Shown here: positions 24,882 to 35,152 of the stretch, piece after piece | How the letters are laid out: every line of letters starts with the position of its first letter | Position numbering within the stretch: the stretch's first letter is position 1 | NCBI RefSeq assembly: GCF_003569785.1 | Contig: NZ_KZ983987.1 | Span: 186,001-250,000 of the forward strand | DNA from: Leucobacter sp. wl10 | GTDB lineage: Bacteria; Actinomycetota; Actinomycetes; Actinomycetales; Microbacteriaceae | Reading direction: 5' to 3' | Length of the DNA: 64,000 nt | Position numbers and translations under genes: made by a program | Notes under the pieces: model-generated | Databases searched by the model: none | Seen by the model: the letters and a program-made list of their open reading frames with translations, nothing else | Told to the model about the DNA's origin: nothing

Positions 24882-26087
24882 TCACGCCTCCAGCAGCCGG
24901 GCGAGCTGCTCGCCGACCCTCTCGAACTCGATGAGGAACGCGTCGTGCCCGAAGGGGGAGTCGATGCGCGTGGCGCGATCGCCGTCGAGGCTGCCGGGGG
25001 TGTGGCGGGCAATCTCGTCCTGCCCGTCGAGGGTGAAGAGGCGGTCGCTCGGGATCCCGAGCACGAGCGTCGGCAGCTCGATCGTCGAGAGCGCCGCGCG
25101 CACCCCGCCCCGGCCCCGGCCCACGTCGTGCGAGTTCATCGCCTGCACCAGCGTGACGTAGCTGCCCGCGTCGAAGCGGCGCGTGAACTTGTTGCCGTGG
25201 AAGTCGAGGTACGACTCCACGGCGAAGCGCCCGCCGCCGCCCAGCGGGCTCACCGCCGACTGCCAGGCCCGGCCGAAGCGCTCGTCGAGCTCGGTGTTGC
25301 TGCGGTAGTTGAGCAGGGCGAGGCGCCGCGCGGTCGCGAGACCGTGATGGGGGCCGACGCCGTCGGGGGCGTCGTAGTAGTTGCCGCCGCGGTAGCAGGG
25401 GTCGGAGCGGATCGCCTCCAGCTGCACCAGGTTGAGGCCGATCTGGTCGGCCGTCGTCACGGGCGGCGCCGCGATCACCGCGAGCCGGGCCGCCCGATCC
25501 TGATGGGAGATGCCCCACTCGAGCACGTGCATGCCGCCCATCGAACCGCCGATGACGGCGGCGAAGCGCTCGATCCCGAGCTCCTCGGCGAAGCGCGCCG
25601 TCGCCGCCACCTGATCGCGGATCGTGAGGTACGGGAAGCGCCCGCCCCACTCGCGGCCAGTCGGGTCGAGCGAGCCGGGCCCAGTCGACCCCTGGCAGCC
25701 GCCCAGCACGTTGGGCGCGACGACGCAGTACCGGTTCGTGTCGAGCGGGCGCCCCGGGCCCACGATCTCCGACCACCAGCCGTCGGTCGGGTGGCCGGGG
25801 CCCGCCGTGCCCACCAGGTGGCTGTCGCCCGTGAGCGCGTGGAACACGAGGATCGCGTTGTCCCGGCGCTCGTTCAGCTCGCCGAAGGCCTCGTAGGCGA
25901 TGCGCGCGTTCGGGATCTCGACACCGGCCTCCGTGGTGAGCGCTCCGATCGACACGAACCGCCGCTCGCCCACGGGGTCGCCGTCGCGCCAGCCGCCCGA
26001 GATCGGGGGCCGCCCCATCAGCGCGCGCAGCTGCGCGTCGGTGATGAAGTCGGTGGGAAACGAGTCCTCGGGCGTCTGCCAGTCCAT
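24882..26087 (-). CDS. metX: Homoserine O-acetyltransferase
   Basis: This 401-aa alpha/beta-hydrolase-fold enzyme acetylates L-homoserine in methionine synthesis. The nucleophile elbow is GGSMGGMHVLEWG, the Asp lies in GIPSDRLFTL near the C-terminus, and the His in SPFGHDAFLIE. NVLGGCQGSTGP is a MetX hallmark. It sits downstream of metY on the same strand, separated by 166 bp that contain a 19-bp inverted repeat. Read-through from metY is possible but the hairpin may limit it. Confidence 0.95.
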   Translation of the reverse strand: MDWQTPEDSFPTDFITDAQLRALMGRPPISGGWRDGDPVGERRFVSIGALTTEAGVEIPNARIAYEAFGELNERRDNAILVFHALTGDSHLVGTAGPGHPTDGWWSEIVGPGRPLDTNRYCVVAPNVLGGCQGSTGPGSLDPTGREWGGRFPYLTIRDQVAATARFAEELGIERFAAVIGGSMGGMHVLEWGISHQDRAARLAVIAAPPVTTADQIGLNLVQLEAIRSDPCYRGGNYYDAPDGVGPHHGLATARRLALLNYRSNTELDERFGRAWQSAVSPLGGGGRFAVESYLDFHGNKFTRRFDAGSYVTLVQAMNSHDVGRGRGGVRAALSTIELPTLVLGIPSDRLFTLDGQDEIARHTPGSLDGDRATRIDSPFGHDAFLIEFERVGEQLARLLEA

Positions 26088-26177
26088 AGCTCTCCATTCT
26101 GCCCGTCTCCGGCGCGGCCCGCGTGAATGTTACGGGTCGGAGCCGGGCTCGCGGGATCCGGCCCGGCCGCAAAGCAG

Positions 26178-26226
26178 GTGCGCCGTTCGGGCGCTCGTGG
26201 AAGGCCTGAGCGCCCGAACGGCGCAC
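26178..26226. repeat. Perfect 19-bp inverted repeat between metY and metX
   Basis: The arms at 26178-26196 and 26208-26226 are perfectly complementary with an 11-nt loop. The core GGTGCGCC followed by TTCGGG is shared with the hairpin at 29285-29335. There is no U-tract. It may be a terminator or a small dispersed palindrome. Confidence 0.6.
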
Positions 26227-26253
26227 ACCGATTACGGGCCGGAAACGGGGCGG

Positions 26254-27582
<1,329 letters not shown>

Positions 27583-27757
27583 GGATGCTCCTCGATGAGT
27601 GGACGGGGCGGCGGGGCGCGTGGTCGCGCTGGTGAAGAGACTACGAAGCCCGCCTGGGAACGACAACGGGATCAGACACGGTGCGTAACCTGGCGGGGGG
27701 CGAGGCGGCGATAGGATCGGGGTCGAACGGGATCTGCGCCGACGGAGGGAGTCGAAG

Positions 27758-28531
27758 ATGCTGAAGCGCGTGGTGGTGACGGGCGCGAGCTCCGGGATCG
27801 GAGCCGCGTCGGTGCGGCGGTTCGTCGAGCTCGGCTGGGAGACCGTCGCCGTCGCGCGGCGCGGGGATCGGCTGCGCGCGCTCGCGGAGGAGACGGGGGC
27901 GCACGCCGTCGTCTGCGACGTGACCGACGAGGAGCAGGTGTCGCGCCTCGCCGCCGAGGTGGCCGCGACCGGCGGCGCCACGGGACTCGTGAACAACGCG
28001 GGCGGGGCGATCGGCACGGAGTCGGTGGAGCACTCGTCGAACGACGACTGGCGGAGCATGTTCGAGGTCAACGTGCTGGGCCTGCGGGCCGTGACGGCGG
28101 CGATGCTGCCGGTGCTGCGCGAGGGCGCCCGGCGCACGGGGTGGGCGTCGATCCTCAACCTCACATCGACCGCCGGGCTCGACGTGTACGCCGGGGGCGG
28201 CGGCTACAACGCCGCGAAGTACGCGGCGCACGCGGTGACGGGCGTGCTGCGGCTGGAGCTCGCGGGCGAGCCGATCCGGGTCATGGAGCTCGCCCCCGGC
28301 CTCGTCCGCACCGAGGAGTTCACGCTCAACCGTCTGCGAGGCGACGCGGCCGCCGCGGCGAAGCCCTACGCCGACGTCATTCCGCTGCGGGCGGAGGACG
28401 TGGCGCGGGTGCTGGTGGGGGCCTTCGAGCAGCCGCCGCACGTGAACCAGGACCTCATCGTGCTGCGCCCCGTGGCTCAGTCGAGCGTGTCCCACACGCA
28501 CCGCGGACCGCTGGCGCCGAAAGCGGAGTGA
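27758..28531 (+). CDS. Short-chain dehydrogenase/reductase
   Basis: This 257-aa NAD(P)-dependent Rossmann oxidoreductase has the glycine motif [12 protein letters not shown] (about 8-19), the NNAG motif in [11 protein letters not shown] near 85, the catalytic Ser in LNLTSTAGL, and YNAAKYA with the catalytic Tyr and Lys near 150. It fits the classical YdfG-like group acting on small hydroxy acids or alcohols. The ATG follows GGAGGGAG, and a TAGGAT box lies upstream. The stop overlaps a possible GTG start of ung. The substrate is unknown. Confidence 0.85.
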   Translation: MLKRVVVTGASSGIGAASVRRFVELGWETVAVARRGDRLRALAEETGAHAVVCDVTDEEQVSRLAAEVAATGGATGLVNNAGGAIGTESVEHSSNDDWRSMFEVNVLGLRAVTAAMLPVLREGARRTGWASILNLTSTAGLDVYAGGGGYNAAKYAAHAVTGVLRLELAGEPIRVMELAPGLVRTEEFTLNRLRGDAAAAAKPYADVIPLRAEDVARVLVGAFEQPPHVNQDLIVLRPVAQSSVSHTHRGPLAPKAE

Positions 28532-28575
28532 GCGCGGATGCGCACGAGGTCGATGGACGGAGCGGGATCTTGGCG

Positions 28576-29262
28576 ATGACCTTGGGGGAGATGGCGGAGA
28601 ACGGGTACATCGCGGCGGACTGGGCCGCGGTGCTCGAACCGATGGGGGATCGCCTGGCGGAGCTGGGCCGCTTCCTCAACGCGGAGCGGCAGGCGGGCCG
28701 TCGGGTGCTGCCGGCCGGCGACCGGATCCTCGCGGCCTTCCAGCGGCCGCTCGCCGACGTGCGGGTGCTCATCGTGGGGCAGGATCCGTATCCGACTCCG
28801 GGGCACCCGATCGGGCTCTCGTTCGCGACCGCGCCCGAGGTGCGGCCGATCCCGCGCAGCCTGCAGAACATCTATCGCGAGCTGCAGGACGACCTCGGGA
28901 TCCCGCCCGCCCCGCACGGCGACCTCACCGCGTGGGCCGACCACGGTGTCATGCTGCTCAACCGCGTGCTCACGGTGCGGGCCGGAGCGCCCGCCTCGCA
29001 CCGCGGCGAGGGGTGGGAGGCGTTCACCGAGCACGCGATCCGCGCCCTCGTGGCGCGCGGAGGCCCGCTCGTCGCCGTTCTGTGGGGCAGCGACGCGCGC
29101 TCCCTCGGTCCGATGCTCGGTTCGACGCCGCGCATCGAGAGCCCCCACCCCTCGCCGCTGTCGGCGTCGCGCGGCTTCTTCGGCTCGCGCCCCTTCAGCC
29201 GCGCGAACGAGGCGCTGCGGGCGCAGGGCGCCGACCCCGTCGACTGGGCGCTCGCTCGCTGA
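28576..29262 (+). CDS. ung: Uracil-DNA glycosylase, family 1
   Basis: This 228-aa DNA repair enzyme removes uracil from DNA. The catalytic water-activating motif GQDPYPTPG is near residue 73, the uracil-binding segment is MLLNRVLTV, and the minor-groove loop [17 protein letters not shown] lies near 190. ATG 28576 is taken as the start. A GTG at 28528, overlapping the SDR stop, would add 16 residues and cannot be excluded. Length is normal for the family. Confidence 0.95.
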   Translation: MTLGEMAENGYIAADWAAVLEPMGDRLAELGRFLNAERQAGRRVLPAGDRILAAFQRPLADVRVLIVGQDPYPTPGHPIGLSFATAPEVRPIPRSLQNIYRELQDDLGIPPAPHGDLTAWADHGVMLLNRVLTVRAGAPASHRGEGWEAFTEHAIRALVARGGPLVAVLWGSDARSLGPMLGSTPRIESPHPSPLSASRGFFGSRPFSRANEALRAQGADPVDWALAR

Positions 29263-29284
29263 GGGATCCTGCCGCACCGATCCG

Positions 29285-29335
29285 GGTGCGCCTTTCGGGG
29301 GCCTGCTCTCGGTTCGGACCCCGAAAAGGCGCACC
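29285..29335. terminator. Hairpin between convergent ung and hutG
   Basis: The arms 29285-29300 and 29319-29335 pair over 16 bp with one bulged A, and CCGATC/GATCGG just outside extends the stem. It probably serves as a bidirectional terminator. Its core matches the metY-metX hairpin. Confidence 0.55.
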
Positions 29336-29378
29336 TCGATCGGCTGCGGCGGCGGCGGCGGGGTCGCCGGCCGGCGGA

Positions 29379-30341
29379 TCAGCGGCCGAGGCGCTGGGCG
29401 ACGCCCGCGGCGGCCTCGAGCACGAGGAGCGCGGCCAGACGCACCGTGCGGCCGTCGGCGGCATCGGCCGCGGCGTCCACCTCGGCGATGTCGACGCCGC
29501 GCACGCGCGGATCGGCGACCAGCAGCCGGGTGATGCGGCGCAGCTCGTGCGCCTCGAGTCCGCCCGGGATCGAGGCCGGGCAGCCGGGCGCGACCGAGCG
29601 GTCGCAGACGTCGACGTCGAGGTCGACGTGGATCGGCCCGCCGCCGGCGCCCGCGACGTGCAGCGCCTCGTCGACCACCTCGCGCAGCGGCCGATCGTGC
29701 AGCTCGTCGCGGTGGATCACGGTGATGCCGAGCTCCCGGGCGCGCCGCCGGTACGCGCGCGAGTTGGCGAAGTCCGCGATGCCGATCTGCACGATGCGGT
29801 GGGGATTGAGGCCGGCCTCCACGAGCCGCCGCACGGGCGAGCCGTTGCTGCGGCCGTCCCGCAGGTCGTGGTGAGCGTCGAGGGTGATGAGCCCCGCGGT
29901 GCCGAGCGACGTGCCCGCCACGCCGAGCGCGGCGGGCACCGTGAGCGCGTTGTCGCCGCCGAGCGCGACGACGAGCCCGGTGCGGGCGGCGAGCTCCGCG
30001 ATCCGCGCGGTGGCGCCGGCCTCGCCGTCGTCCGAGTCGGGCTCCTCGACATCGCCCGCGTCGACGATGCGCAGGGCCTCGTCGAGCACCAGCTCGGCCT
30101 CGCCGCCGCGACTGCCCGGGTTGCCGAGGGCGACCAGGTGCGAGGAGTAGCGCCGCAGCGCCGCGCGCACCGCGGCCGGGGTCTCGTGGGCGTTCGACGG
30201 CGACAGCGAGGTGCGCGACGTCGGCACCCCGATGATCGCGAGGTCCGCGGCGGGCTCCGTCGCGTCAGGCGCCGGCCAGCCGCCCGTGCGCGGCCAGGCC
30301 GGGTCGTGCGACAGGGGCGGGGATGCGGCTTCAGCGCTCAT
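29379..30341 (-). CDS. hutG: Arginase-family formimidoylglutamase
   Basis: This 320-aa ureohydrolase-fold protein is expected to split N-formimidoyl-L-glutamate in histidine breakdown, as suggested by the divergent hutH. Metal-site motifs are ITLDAHHDLRDG near residue 150 and PIHVDLDVDVCDRS near 240. The first motif reads LGGDNALT, so the usual His ligand of GGDHS is Asn. I believe actinobacterial HutG-like proteins can show this change, but it makes the exact metal set uncertain. ATG 30341 was chosen because further upstream codons run into the hutH promoter region. Confidence 0.78.
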   Translation of the reverse strand: MSAEAASPPLSHDPAWPRTGGWPAPDATEPAADLAIIGVPTSRTSLSPSNAHETPAAVRAALRRYSSHLVALGNPGSRGGEAELVLDEALRIVDAGDVEEPDSDDGEAGATARIAELAARTGLVVALGGDNALTVPAALGVAGTSLGTAGLITLDAHHDLRDGRSNGSPVRRLVEAGLNPHRIVQIGIADFANSRAYRRRARELGITVIHRDELHDRPLREVVDEALHVAGAGGGPIHVDLDVDVCDRSVAPGCPASIPGGLEAHELRRITRLLVADPRVRGVDIAEVDAAADAADGRTVRLAALLVLEAAAGVAQRLGR

Positions 30342-30595
30342 ACCTGCGACGGTATCAAGAGCCCGCCTCGCCCTGCCAGTGCTCGTGGGGTCGTTGTGCG
30401 GGATCCCGGACGGGTCGCCGCGGCGGATCGGATCACCGCGCCCGGTCGTCGGCGACGACGCGGATCGGCTCGGTGTGATCGACCAGCTGGTGCGGCCTGC
30501 GCCCCCCGACCGCGCACCAGACGAGGAGCGCGGTTCAGCAGAGTACCGGTTCGGGATTCCAGAAACGGCGGAAAAGCCGGAGCCCTCGTGTAGGA

Positions 30596-30611
30596 GTCCG
30601 GTATTCCGGAC
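30596..30611. promoter_or_regulatory. Candidate hut operator GTCCGG-TATT-CCGGAC
   Basis: This perfect 16-bp palindrome lies in the 325-bp hutG-hutH divergent region, 56 bp before hutH. The rest of that region (30342-30595) shows no gene or clear RNA element. It may be bound by the IclR-type regulator encoded at 32417. Confidence 0.4.
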
Positions 30612-30666
30612 AATGGGGGCGGTGAGCGTATCGCCCCGAGCGTCGGCTTCGGATGAAATCGAGGAC

Positions 30667-32247
30667 ATGAGCAGTTCTCCTTCCCCCGCCCCCGCCGTCG
30701 TGATCGGTGCCGCCCCGCTGACCATCGCCGACGTCGTCGCCGTCGCCCGCGGCGGCGCGACCGTCGAACTTGCGGCCGAGGCGCTCCAGCGCGTCGCGGC
30801 GAGCTCGCGGATCATCTCAGAGCTCGCGAACGACAGCCGACCCCACTACGGGGTCTCCACGGGCTTCGGCGCCCTCGCCAAGGTGCAGATCCCGGCACCG
30901 AAGCGCCAGCAGCTGCAGCGCAGCCTCATCCGCTCCCATGCGGCGGGCGCCGGCCCCGAGGTGGAGTGCGAGGTGGTGCGCGCGCTGATGCTGCTGCGAC
31001 TGAACACTCTCGCGAGCGGTCGCACGGGCGTGCGCCCCGCCGTGGTCGAGACCTACGCCGCGATCCTCAACGCCGGCGTCACCCCGGTGGTGCACGAGTA
31101 CGGCTCGCTCGGCTGCTCGGGCGACCTCAGCCCCCTCGCGCACTGCGCGCTCACGCTGATGGGCGAGGGCGAGGTGCGGGTGGATCGGGATCCGCACGCC
31201 GCGCCGGTGCCCGCCGCCGAGGCGCTCGCCGAGGCGGGCATCGAGCCCCTCGTGCTGGCCGAGAAGGAGGGGCTCGCCCTCATCAACGGCACCGACGGCA
31301 TGCTCGGCATGCTCTGCCTCGCGCTCCACGACCTCACGGACCTGCTGAGCGTCGCCGACGTCGCGGCCGCCGCGAGCGTCGAGGCGCTCACCGGGACCGA
31401 CGCCGTGTTCGCCGACGACCTGCAGGCGCTGCGCCCGCACCCGGGCCAGGCCGCCGCCGCGGCCAACATGCGCAGCGTGCTCGACGGCTCGGGCCTGATC
31501 CAGCGCCCGCGCGAGGGCGAGTTCACGCGCGTGCAGGACGCGTACTCGCTGCGCTGCGCCCCGCAGGTGCACGGCGCGGCCCGCGACACCGCCGACCACG
31601 CGGCCCGCGTCGCCGCGATCGAGCTGCGCTCCGCGATCGACAACCCCGTCGTCACCCTCGACGGCCGGGTCGAGTCGAACGGCAACTTCCACGGCGCCCC
31701 GGTCGCCTACGTGCTCGACTTCCTCGCCATCGCGGTCGCCGACCTCGCCTCGATCAGCGAGCGGCGCACCGACCGCTTCCTCGACGTGGCGCGCAACCAC
31801 GGCCTGCCGCCGTTCCTCGCGGCCGACGCCGGCCTCGACTCCGGCCTCATGATCGCGCAGTACACGGCGGCGGGCATCGTATCCGAGCTCAAGCGCCTCG
31901 CGGCGCCCGCCTCGGTCGACTCGATCCCGTCGTCGGCCATGCAGGAGGACCACGTGTCGATGGGATGGGCCGCCGGGCGCAAGCTGCGCCGCGCGATCGA
32001 CGGGCTGACCCGCGTGCTGGGCATCGAGCTGCTCGCCTCGACGCGTGCTCTCGACTTCCGCGCGGCGGCGGGCGAGGGAGCGCCCGCGCCGGCCACGGCG
32101 GCGGTGCACGCGCTGTTCCGCACGCGCGTCTCGGAACCCGACACCGACTCGTTCCTCTCACCGGCCATCGCGGCGGCCCACGACTTCGTGGCGAGCGGGG
32201 CCGTGCTCGCCGAGGCGGAGCGCGCGGTCGGCGTCCCGCTCGCATGA
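30667..32247 (+). CDS. hutH: Histidine ammonia-lyase
   Basis: This 526-aa cytosolic enzyme converts L-histidine to urocanate and ammonia, the first step of histidine use. The MIO prosthetic group should form within GSLGCSGDLSPLAH near residue 150. The first residue of the usual Ala-Ser-Gly is Cys here, a variant I recall from actinobacterial HutH. Other hallmarks are HYGVSTGFGALA near 60 and QDAYSLRCAPQVHGA near 297. The ATG at 30667 follows GAGG. It is slightly longer than the common 510 aa. It is divergent from hutG and followed by an IclR regulator; hutU and hutI are not in the window. Confidence 0.95.
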   Translation: MSSSPSPAPAVVIGAAPLTIADVVAVARGGATVELAAEALQRVAASSRIISELANDSRPHYGVSTGFGALAKVQIPAPKRQQLQRSLIRSHAAGAGPEVECEVVRALMLLRLNTLASGRTGVRPAVVETYAAILNAGVTPVVHEYGSLGCSGDLSPLAHCALTLMGEGEVRVDRDPHAAPVPAAEALAEAGIEPLVLAEKEGLALINGTDGMLGMLCLALHDLTDLLSVADVAAAASVEALTGTDAVFADDLQALRPHPGQAAAAANMRSVLDGSGLIQRPREGEFTRVQDAYSLRCAPQVHGAARDTADHAARVAAIELRSAIDNPVVTLDGRVESNGNFHGAPVAYVLDFLAIAVADLASISERRTDRFLDVARNHGLPPFLAADAGLDSGLMIAQYTAAGIVSELKRLAAPASVDSIPSSAMQEDHVSMGWAAGRKLRRAIDGLTRVLGIELLASTRALDFRAAAGEGAPAPATAAVHALFRTRVSEPDTDSFLSPAIAAAHDFVASGAVLAEAERAVGVPLA

Positions 32248-32299
32248 GTGGAGGCGATCCCGGGCCGGGCGATCCCGAGCCTGCTCGACCCGCATGCCC

Positions 32300-32357
32300 G
32301 CGAGAGTGGAGTTTCCCGGCTGTTTTCGCGGGATCGACCGGGAAACTCTACTCTCGC
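32300..32357. terminator. Long hairpin after hutH
   Basis: The 20-nt arms 32300-32319 and 32338-32357 pair with 19 Watson-Crick pairs and one G-U pair around an 18-nt loop. It separates hutH from the leaderless IclR gene and is a likely terminator. Confidence 0.55.
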
Positions 32358-32404
32358 AAGGGGCCAGAGGGGATGAGAGAGAGGGAGGTGGCGTCCGGAG
32401 CGGG

Positions 32405-32410
32405 TAGGCT
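32405..32410 (+). promoter_or_regulatory. -10 box of leaderless IclR gene
   Basis: TAGGCT lies exactly 6 nt before the GTG start at 32417, and no ribosome site is visible. Confidence 0.5.
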
Positions 32411-32416
32411 GCGAGC

Positions 32417-33199
32417 GTGAGCGCACCGAAGGTTCCGGCGGCCGATCAGACGCTGCGGATTCTGAGCCTGCTGGCCGGATCCCGCGGCCCGATGGCGGCC
32501 AGCATGATCGCGAGCCGGCTCGAGCTGCCGCGATCCACCGTCTACCAGCTGCTCGCCGCGCTGCAGCAGCACGGCTTCGTGATGCACCTGCCGGAGGAGA
32601 AGCGGTACGGCCTCGGCATCGCCGCCGTCGAGCTGAGCTCGGCCTACGCGCGGCAGGAGCCGCTCGCGCGCATCGGCCGCCCGCTCGTGACGGCGCTGGT
32701 CGACCGGGTGCGCCAGAGCTGCCACCTCGCGGTGCCGCACGGCCGGGACGTGCTGTACGTCATCGAGGAGCGCGCGCCCGGCTCGCCCCACCTGGTCACC
32801 GACGTGGACGTGCGGCTGCCGATGCAGCTCACGGCGAGCGGGCGGGCGATCCTCGCCGCGCTGCCGAAGGCGCAGGTGCGCGCGCTGTTTCCGGATCGCG
32901 GCTCGTTCGTGCACCGTCACGCCGACGGCGCCGACGGCATCGATCGGTACTCGCGGCTGCGCGCGGTGCTCGACGAGACCCGGACGCGGGGCTTCGCGCT
33001 GGAGCTGGGCTCGGTGACGACCGGGCTGGCGTCCATCGGCGTGCCCGTGCTCGATCACCGCGGCTGGCCGGTGGCGGCGCTCGCGGTGACCTTCGCGGAG
33101 GGCGCGGTCGCCGAGGAGCGGTTCGCTGGTCTGGCCCGGGAGGTGCGCCGCACGGCCGAGGCGCTCTCCGTCAGGATCCACGGCCGCGCCGCGAGCTGA
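32417..33199 (+). CDS. IclR-family transcriptional regulator, probable hut regulator
   Basis: This 260-aa regulator has an N-terminal winged helix (about residues 8-70; RILSLLAGS, then ASMIASRLELPRSTVYQLLAAL) and a C-terminal IclR ligand domain (about 80-255), with ITASG-like LTASGRAILA and a late SIGVPVLD. The GTG start is leaderless by its TAGGCT box. The position after hutH suggests control of histidine use with urocanate or histidine as ligand; this is inferred from neighbours. Confidence 0.85.
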   Translation: MSAPKVPAADQTLRILSLLAGSRGPMAASMIASRLELPRSTVYQLLAALQQHGFVMHLPEEKRYGLGIAAVELSSAYARQEPLARIGRPLVTALVDRVRQSCHLAVPHGRDVLYVIEERAPGSPHLVTDVDVRLPMQLTASGRAILAALPKAQVRALFPDRGSFVHRHADGADGIDRYSRLRAVLDETRTRGFALELGSVTTGLASIGVPVLDHRGWPVAALAVTFAEGAVAEERFAGLAREVRRTAEALSVRIHGRAAS

Positions 33200-33414
33200 T
33201 CCGGCCACCGCGCCCGCACGACTGCCGCTCCGACCGAGGGCGCCCGCCCCGCTCGATGCGCCGAGACGCCCGAAGACCGCGCGATCCCGGTGGCGTCCCG
33301 GCGCGAAGCCGGGAGTAACACGCCTGGGCGGCGGCGCGCGAGCAGGATAGGTTGAGGTTCGGAGGCGGCCGCCCGAGCGGGGGCCGGAGATCACCGGGAG
33401 CGAAGGGGGCGGAG

Positions 33415-34213
33415 ATGGCGACGAACGCGGAGACGGCGCGGCGGGCCGCAGAGCCGGCGGAGGGCGGTTTCGAGGCGGACTGGCGGGAGTGGCAGCGGCA
33501 GCGGTTCGAGGCCGTCGCCGCGCCGTACGGCCCGGCGGCGCTGACGCTCACGCACTGGTTGACCGACGAGCCGCGGGAGGCGCCCGGGCTGACGGGGAGG
33601 TGGCGGTCGCGCGGCGGGAGCATCGTCGGCACCGGCCTCGCCGCCGGCGAGTACGCGCGGCTCGACGGCGCGCCCGTGGAGGACGAGGCGGTGGTGGCGG
33701 CGGGCGGCGAGCTGCGGGCCGGGGAGCGCGCGATCCGCCGCTTCGAGCGAGACGGCAAGATCGCGCTGCGCGTCTTCGACCCCGCGGACGAGAGGCGCGC
33801 GCCTGCGCGGGATCGAGGCGTACGCGCCGCACGAGGCGTGGCGCCTCGGCGCGCGGTTCGACCCCGAGGCCGCGGAGCGGCGGATCGAACTCGTCGATGG
33901 ATACGTGGCGACGCGGGAGACCTCCGGCTCGGTGGTGTTCGAGCTCGACGGCGTCGAGCGGAGGCTGACCGGCACGCTGGGCCCCGGCGGGATCACGGTG
34001 GTGTTCGGCGACGCCACAAACGGTGCCGAGAGCTACGGGTTCCGCTTCGTCGTCGCCCCGCTGCCTGACGATCGGGGCGCCACCGTGATCGACTTCAACC
34101 GCGCCTTCCTGCCTCCGTGCGCGTTCAGCGACCAGTTCGTGTGCCCGCTTCCCACGCCGGAGAACCGGCTGCCGGTGCCGATCCGGGCGGGCGAGCGCCT
34201 GGTGCGTCGGTAG
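33415..34213 (+). pseudogene. DUF1684 domain protein, frameshifted
   Basis: Two adjoining reading frames together give one DUF1684 protein of about 265 aa. The first runs from ATG 33415 with FEADWREWQRQR and ends its meaningful part at RVFDPADER. The second continues with LRGIEAYAPHEAWRLG and keeps the conserved late motifs TNGAESYGFRF, IDFNRAFLPPCAFSD and CPLPTPENRLPVPI. The switch lies near 33796-33804 within alternating G and C, where one extra base (probably a C at 33802-33803) would explain it. Either the gene has recently been lost or the base call is wrong. The biochemical function of the family is not settled. Confidence 0.75.
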
Positions 34214-34347
34214 GGCTGCCGCGAAGGACCCGGGATCGGCGGGGTCGTGTCGAGGCGGGGCCCTGCGTGCCGGGCGGGCCCGAGTGCCGGGCGGCGGGCG
34301 GTTCGCACGGCTCGATCATGTAGAATGATGAGCTGTACTTCGGCGAG

Positions 34348-34368
34348 GGGCGCTCAGCGCCCGTGATC
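34348..34368 (+). other. rplY leader hairpin and motif shared with eno leader
   Basis: GGGCGC-TCA-GCGCCC forms a tight hairpin 21 nt after a TAGAAT box (34321-34326). The 14-nt CAGCGCCCGTGATC (34355-34368) recurs exactly in the enolase leader. No gene lies in 34214-34485. Confidence 0.4.
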
Positions 34369-34485
34369 GACGCGGGACGGACTGCCTCAGCGGGCCATCT
34401 TGCTGCGTTGCAACGCAAGTGCGAGACACCAATCCTGGCGGCACGGCCGCCCTCATTGGGCGAGAGCCCGCAAGGAGAGAACACC

Positions 34486-35079
34486 ATGAGCGAGACCAAT
34501 CAGCTGGTCGCCACCGTCCGCGAGAGCTTCGGCAAGGGCGCGGCCCGCAAGCTGCGCGCCACGGGCCAGACCCCGGCCGTCGTCTACGGCCACGGCACCG
34601 ACCCCGTGCACATCGCCGTCGAGACCCACCCGCTGAGCCTCATCGTGCGCCACGCGAACGCGCTCATCGAGCTCGACATCGCGGGCAAGCCGCAGCTCGT
34701 GCTCGTCAAGGACGTGCAGAAGGATCCGGTGCGCCAGATCATCGAGCACGTCGACCTGCTCGTCGTGAAGAAGGGCGAGACCGTCGACGTCGAGGTGCCG
34801 GTGCACGTCGCGGGCGAGTCGTTCCCGGGCACCAACGCGCTGCAAGAGCTCAACACGCTGCACCTCAGCGTGCCCGCGACCGCCATCCCGGAGCACGTCG
34901 AGGTGAGCGTGGAGGGCCTCGAGGAGGGCGCGCAGATCCTCGCCGGCGCCGTCGAGCTGCCGAAGGGCGCGACGCTGCTGACGGATGCCGAGCAGCTCGT
35001 CGTGCACGTGGTGGTGCCGCGCGCCGCCGCCGCCGATGACGAGGCGGAGGAGACGGCCGAGGAAACGGCCGCCGAGTAG
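34486..35079 (+). CDS. rplY: 50S ribosomal protein L25/general stress protein Ctc
   Basis: This 197-aa protein binds 5S rRNA. The N-terminal L25 domain (about 1-95) has VRESFGKGAARKLRATG and AVVYGHG, followed by the TL5/Ctc beta domain (about 100-180) and an acidic Ala/Glu tail. This two-domain form is normal in Actinobacteria. ATG 34486 follows AAGGAGAGA. A leader of about 150 nt with a GC hairpin precedes it, and a strong terminator-like stem follows. Confidence 0.95.
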   Translation: MSETNQLVATVRESFGKGAARKLRATGQTPAVVYGHGTDPVHIAVETHPLSLIVRHANALIELDIAGKPQLVLVKDVQKDPVRQIIEHVDLLVVKKGETVDVEVPVHVAGESFPGTNALQELNTLHLSVPATAIPEHVEVSVEGLEEGAQILAGAVELPKGATLLTDAEQLVVHVVVPRAAAADDEAEETAEETAAE

Positions 35080-35093
35080 TCGACCGCGATTCT

Positions 35094-35129
35094 CGGGCCC
35101 GTCGCAGCAGCACCTGCTCGACGGGCCCG
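35094..35129 (+). terminator. Terminator-like stem between rplY and pth
   Basis: CGGGCCCGTCG at 35094-35104 pairs perfectly with 35119-35129. An inner AGCAG/CTGCT pair gives about 16 bp in all, followed by TTCGCGTTCT. Confidence 0.65.
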
Positions 35130-35152
35130 TTCGCGTTCTGCGAGGATGATCG

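Noticed and set aside
27583-27757. Possible SAM riboswitch before metY
   Set aside because: The 175-bp divergent gap is mostly promoter and has no SAM-aptamer-like pairing that I could find.
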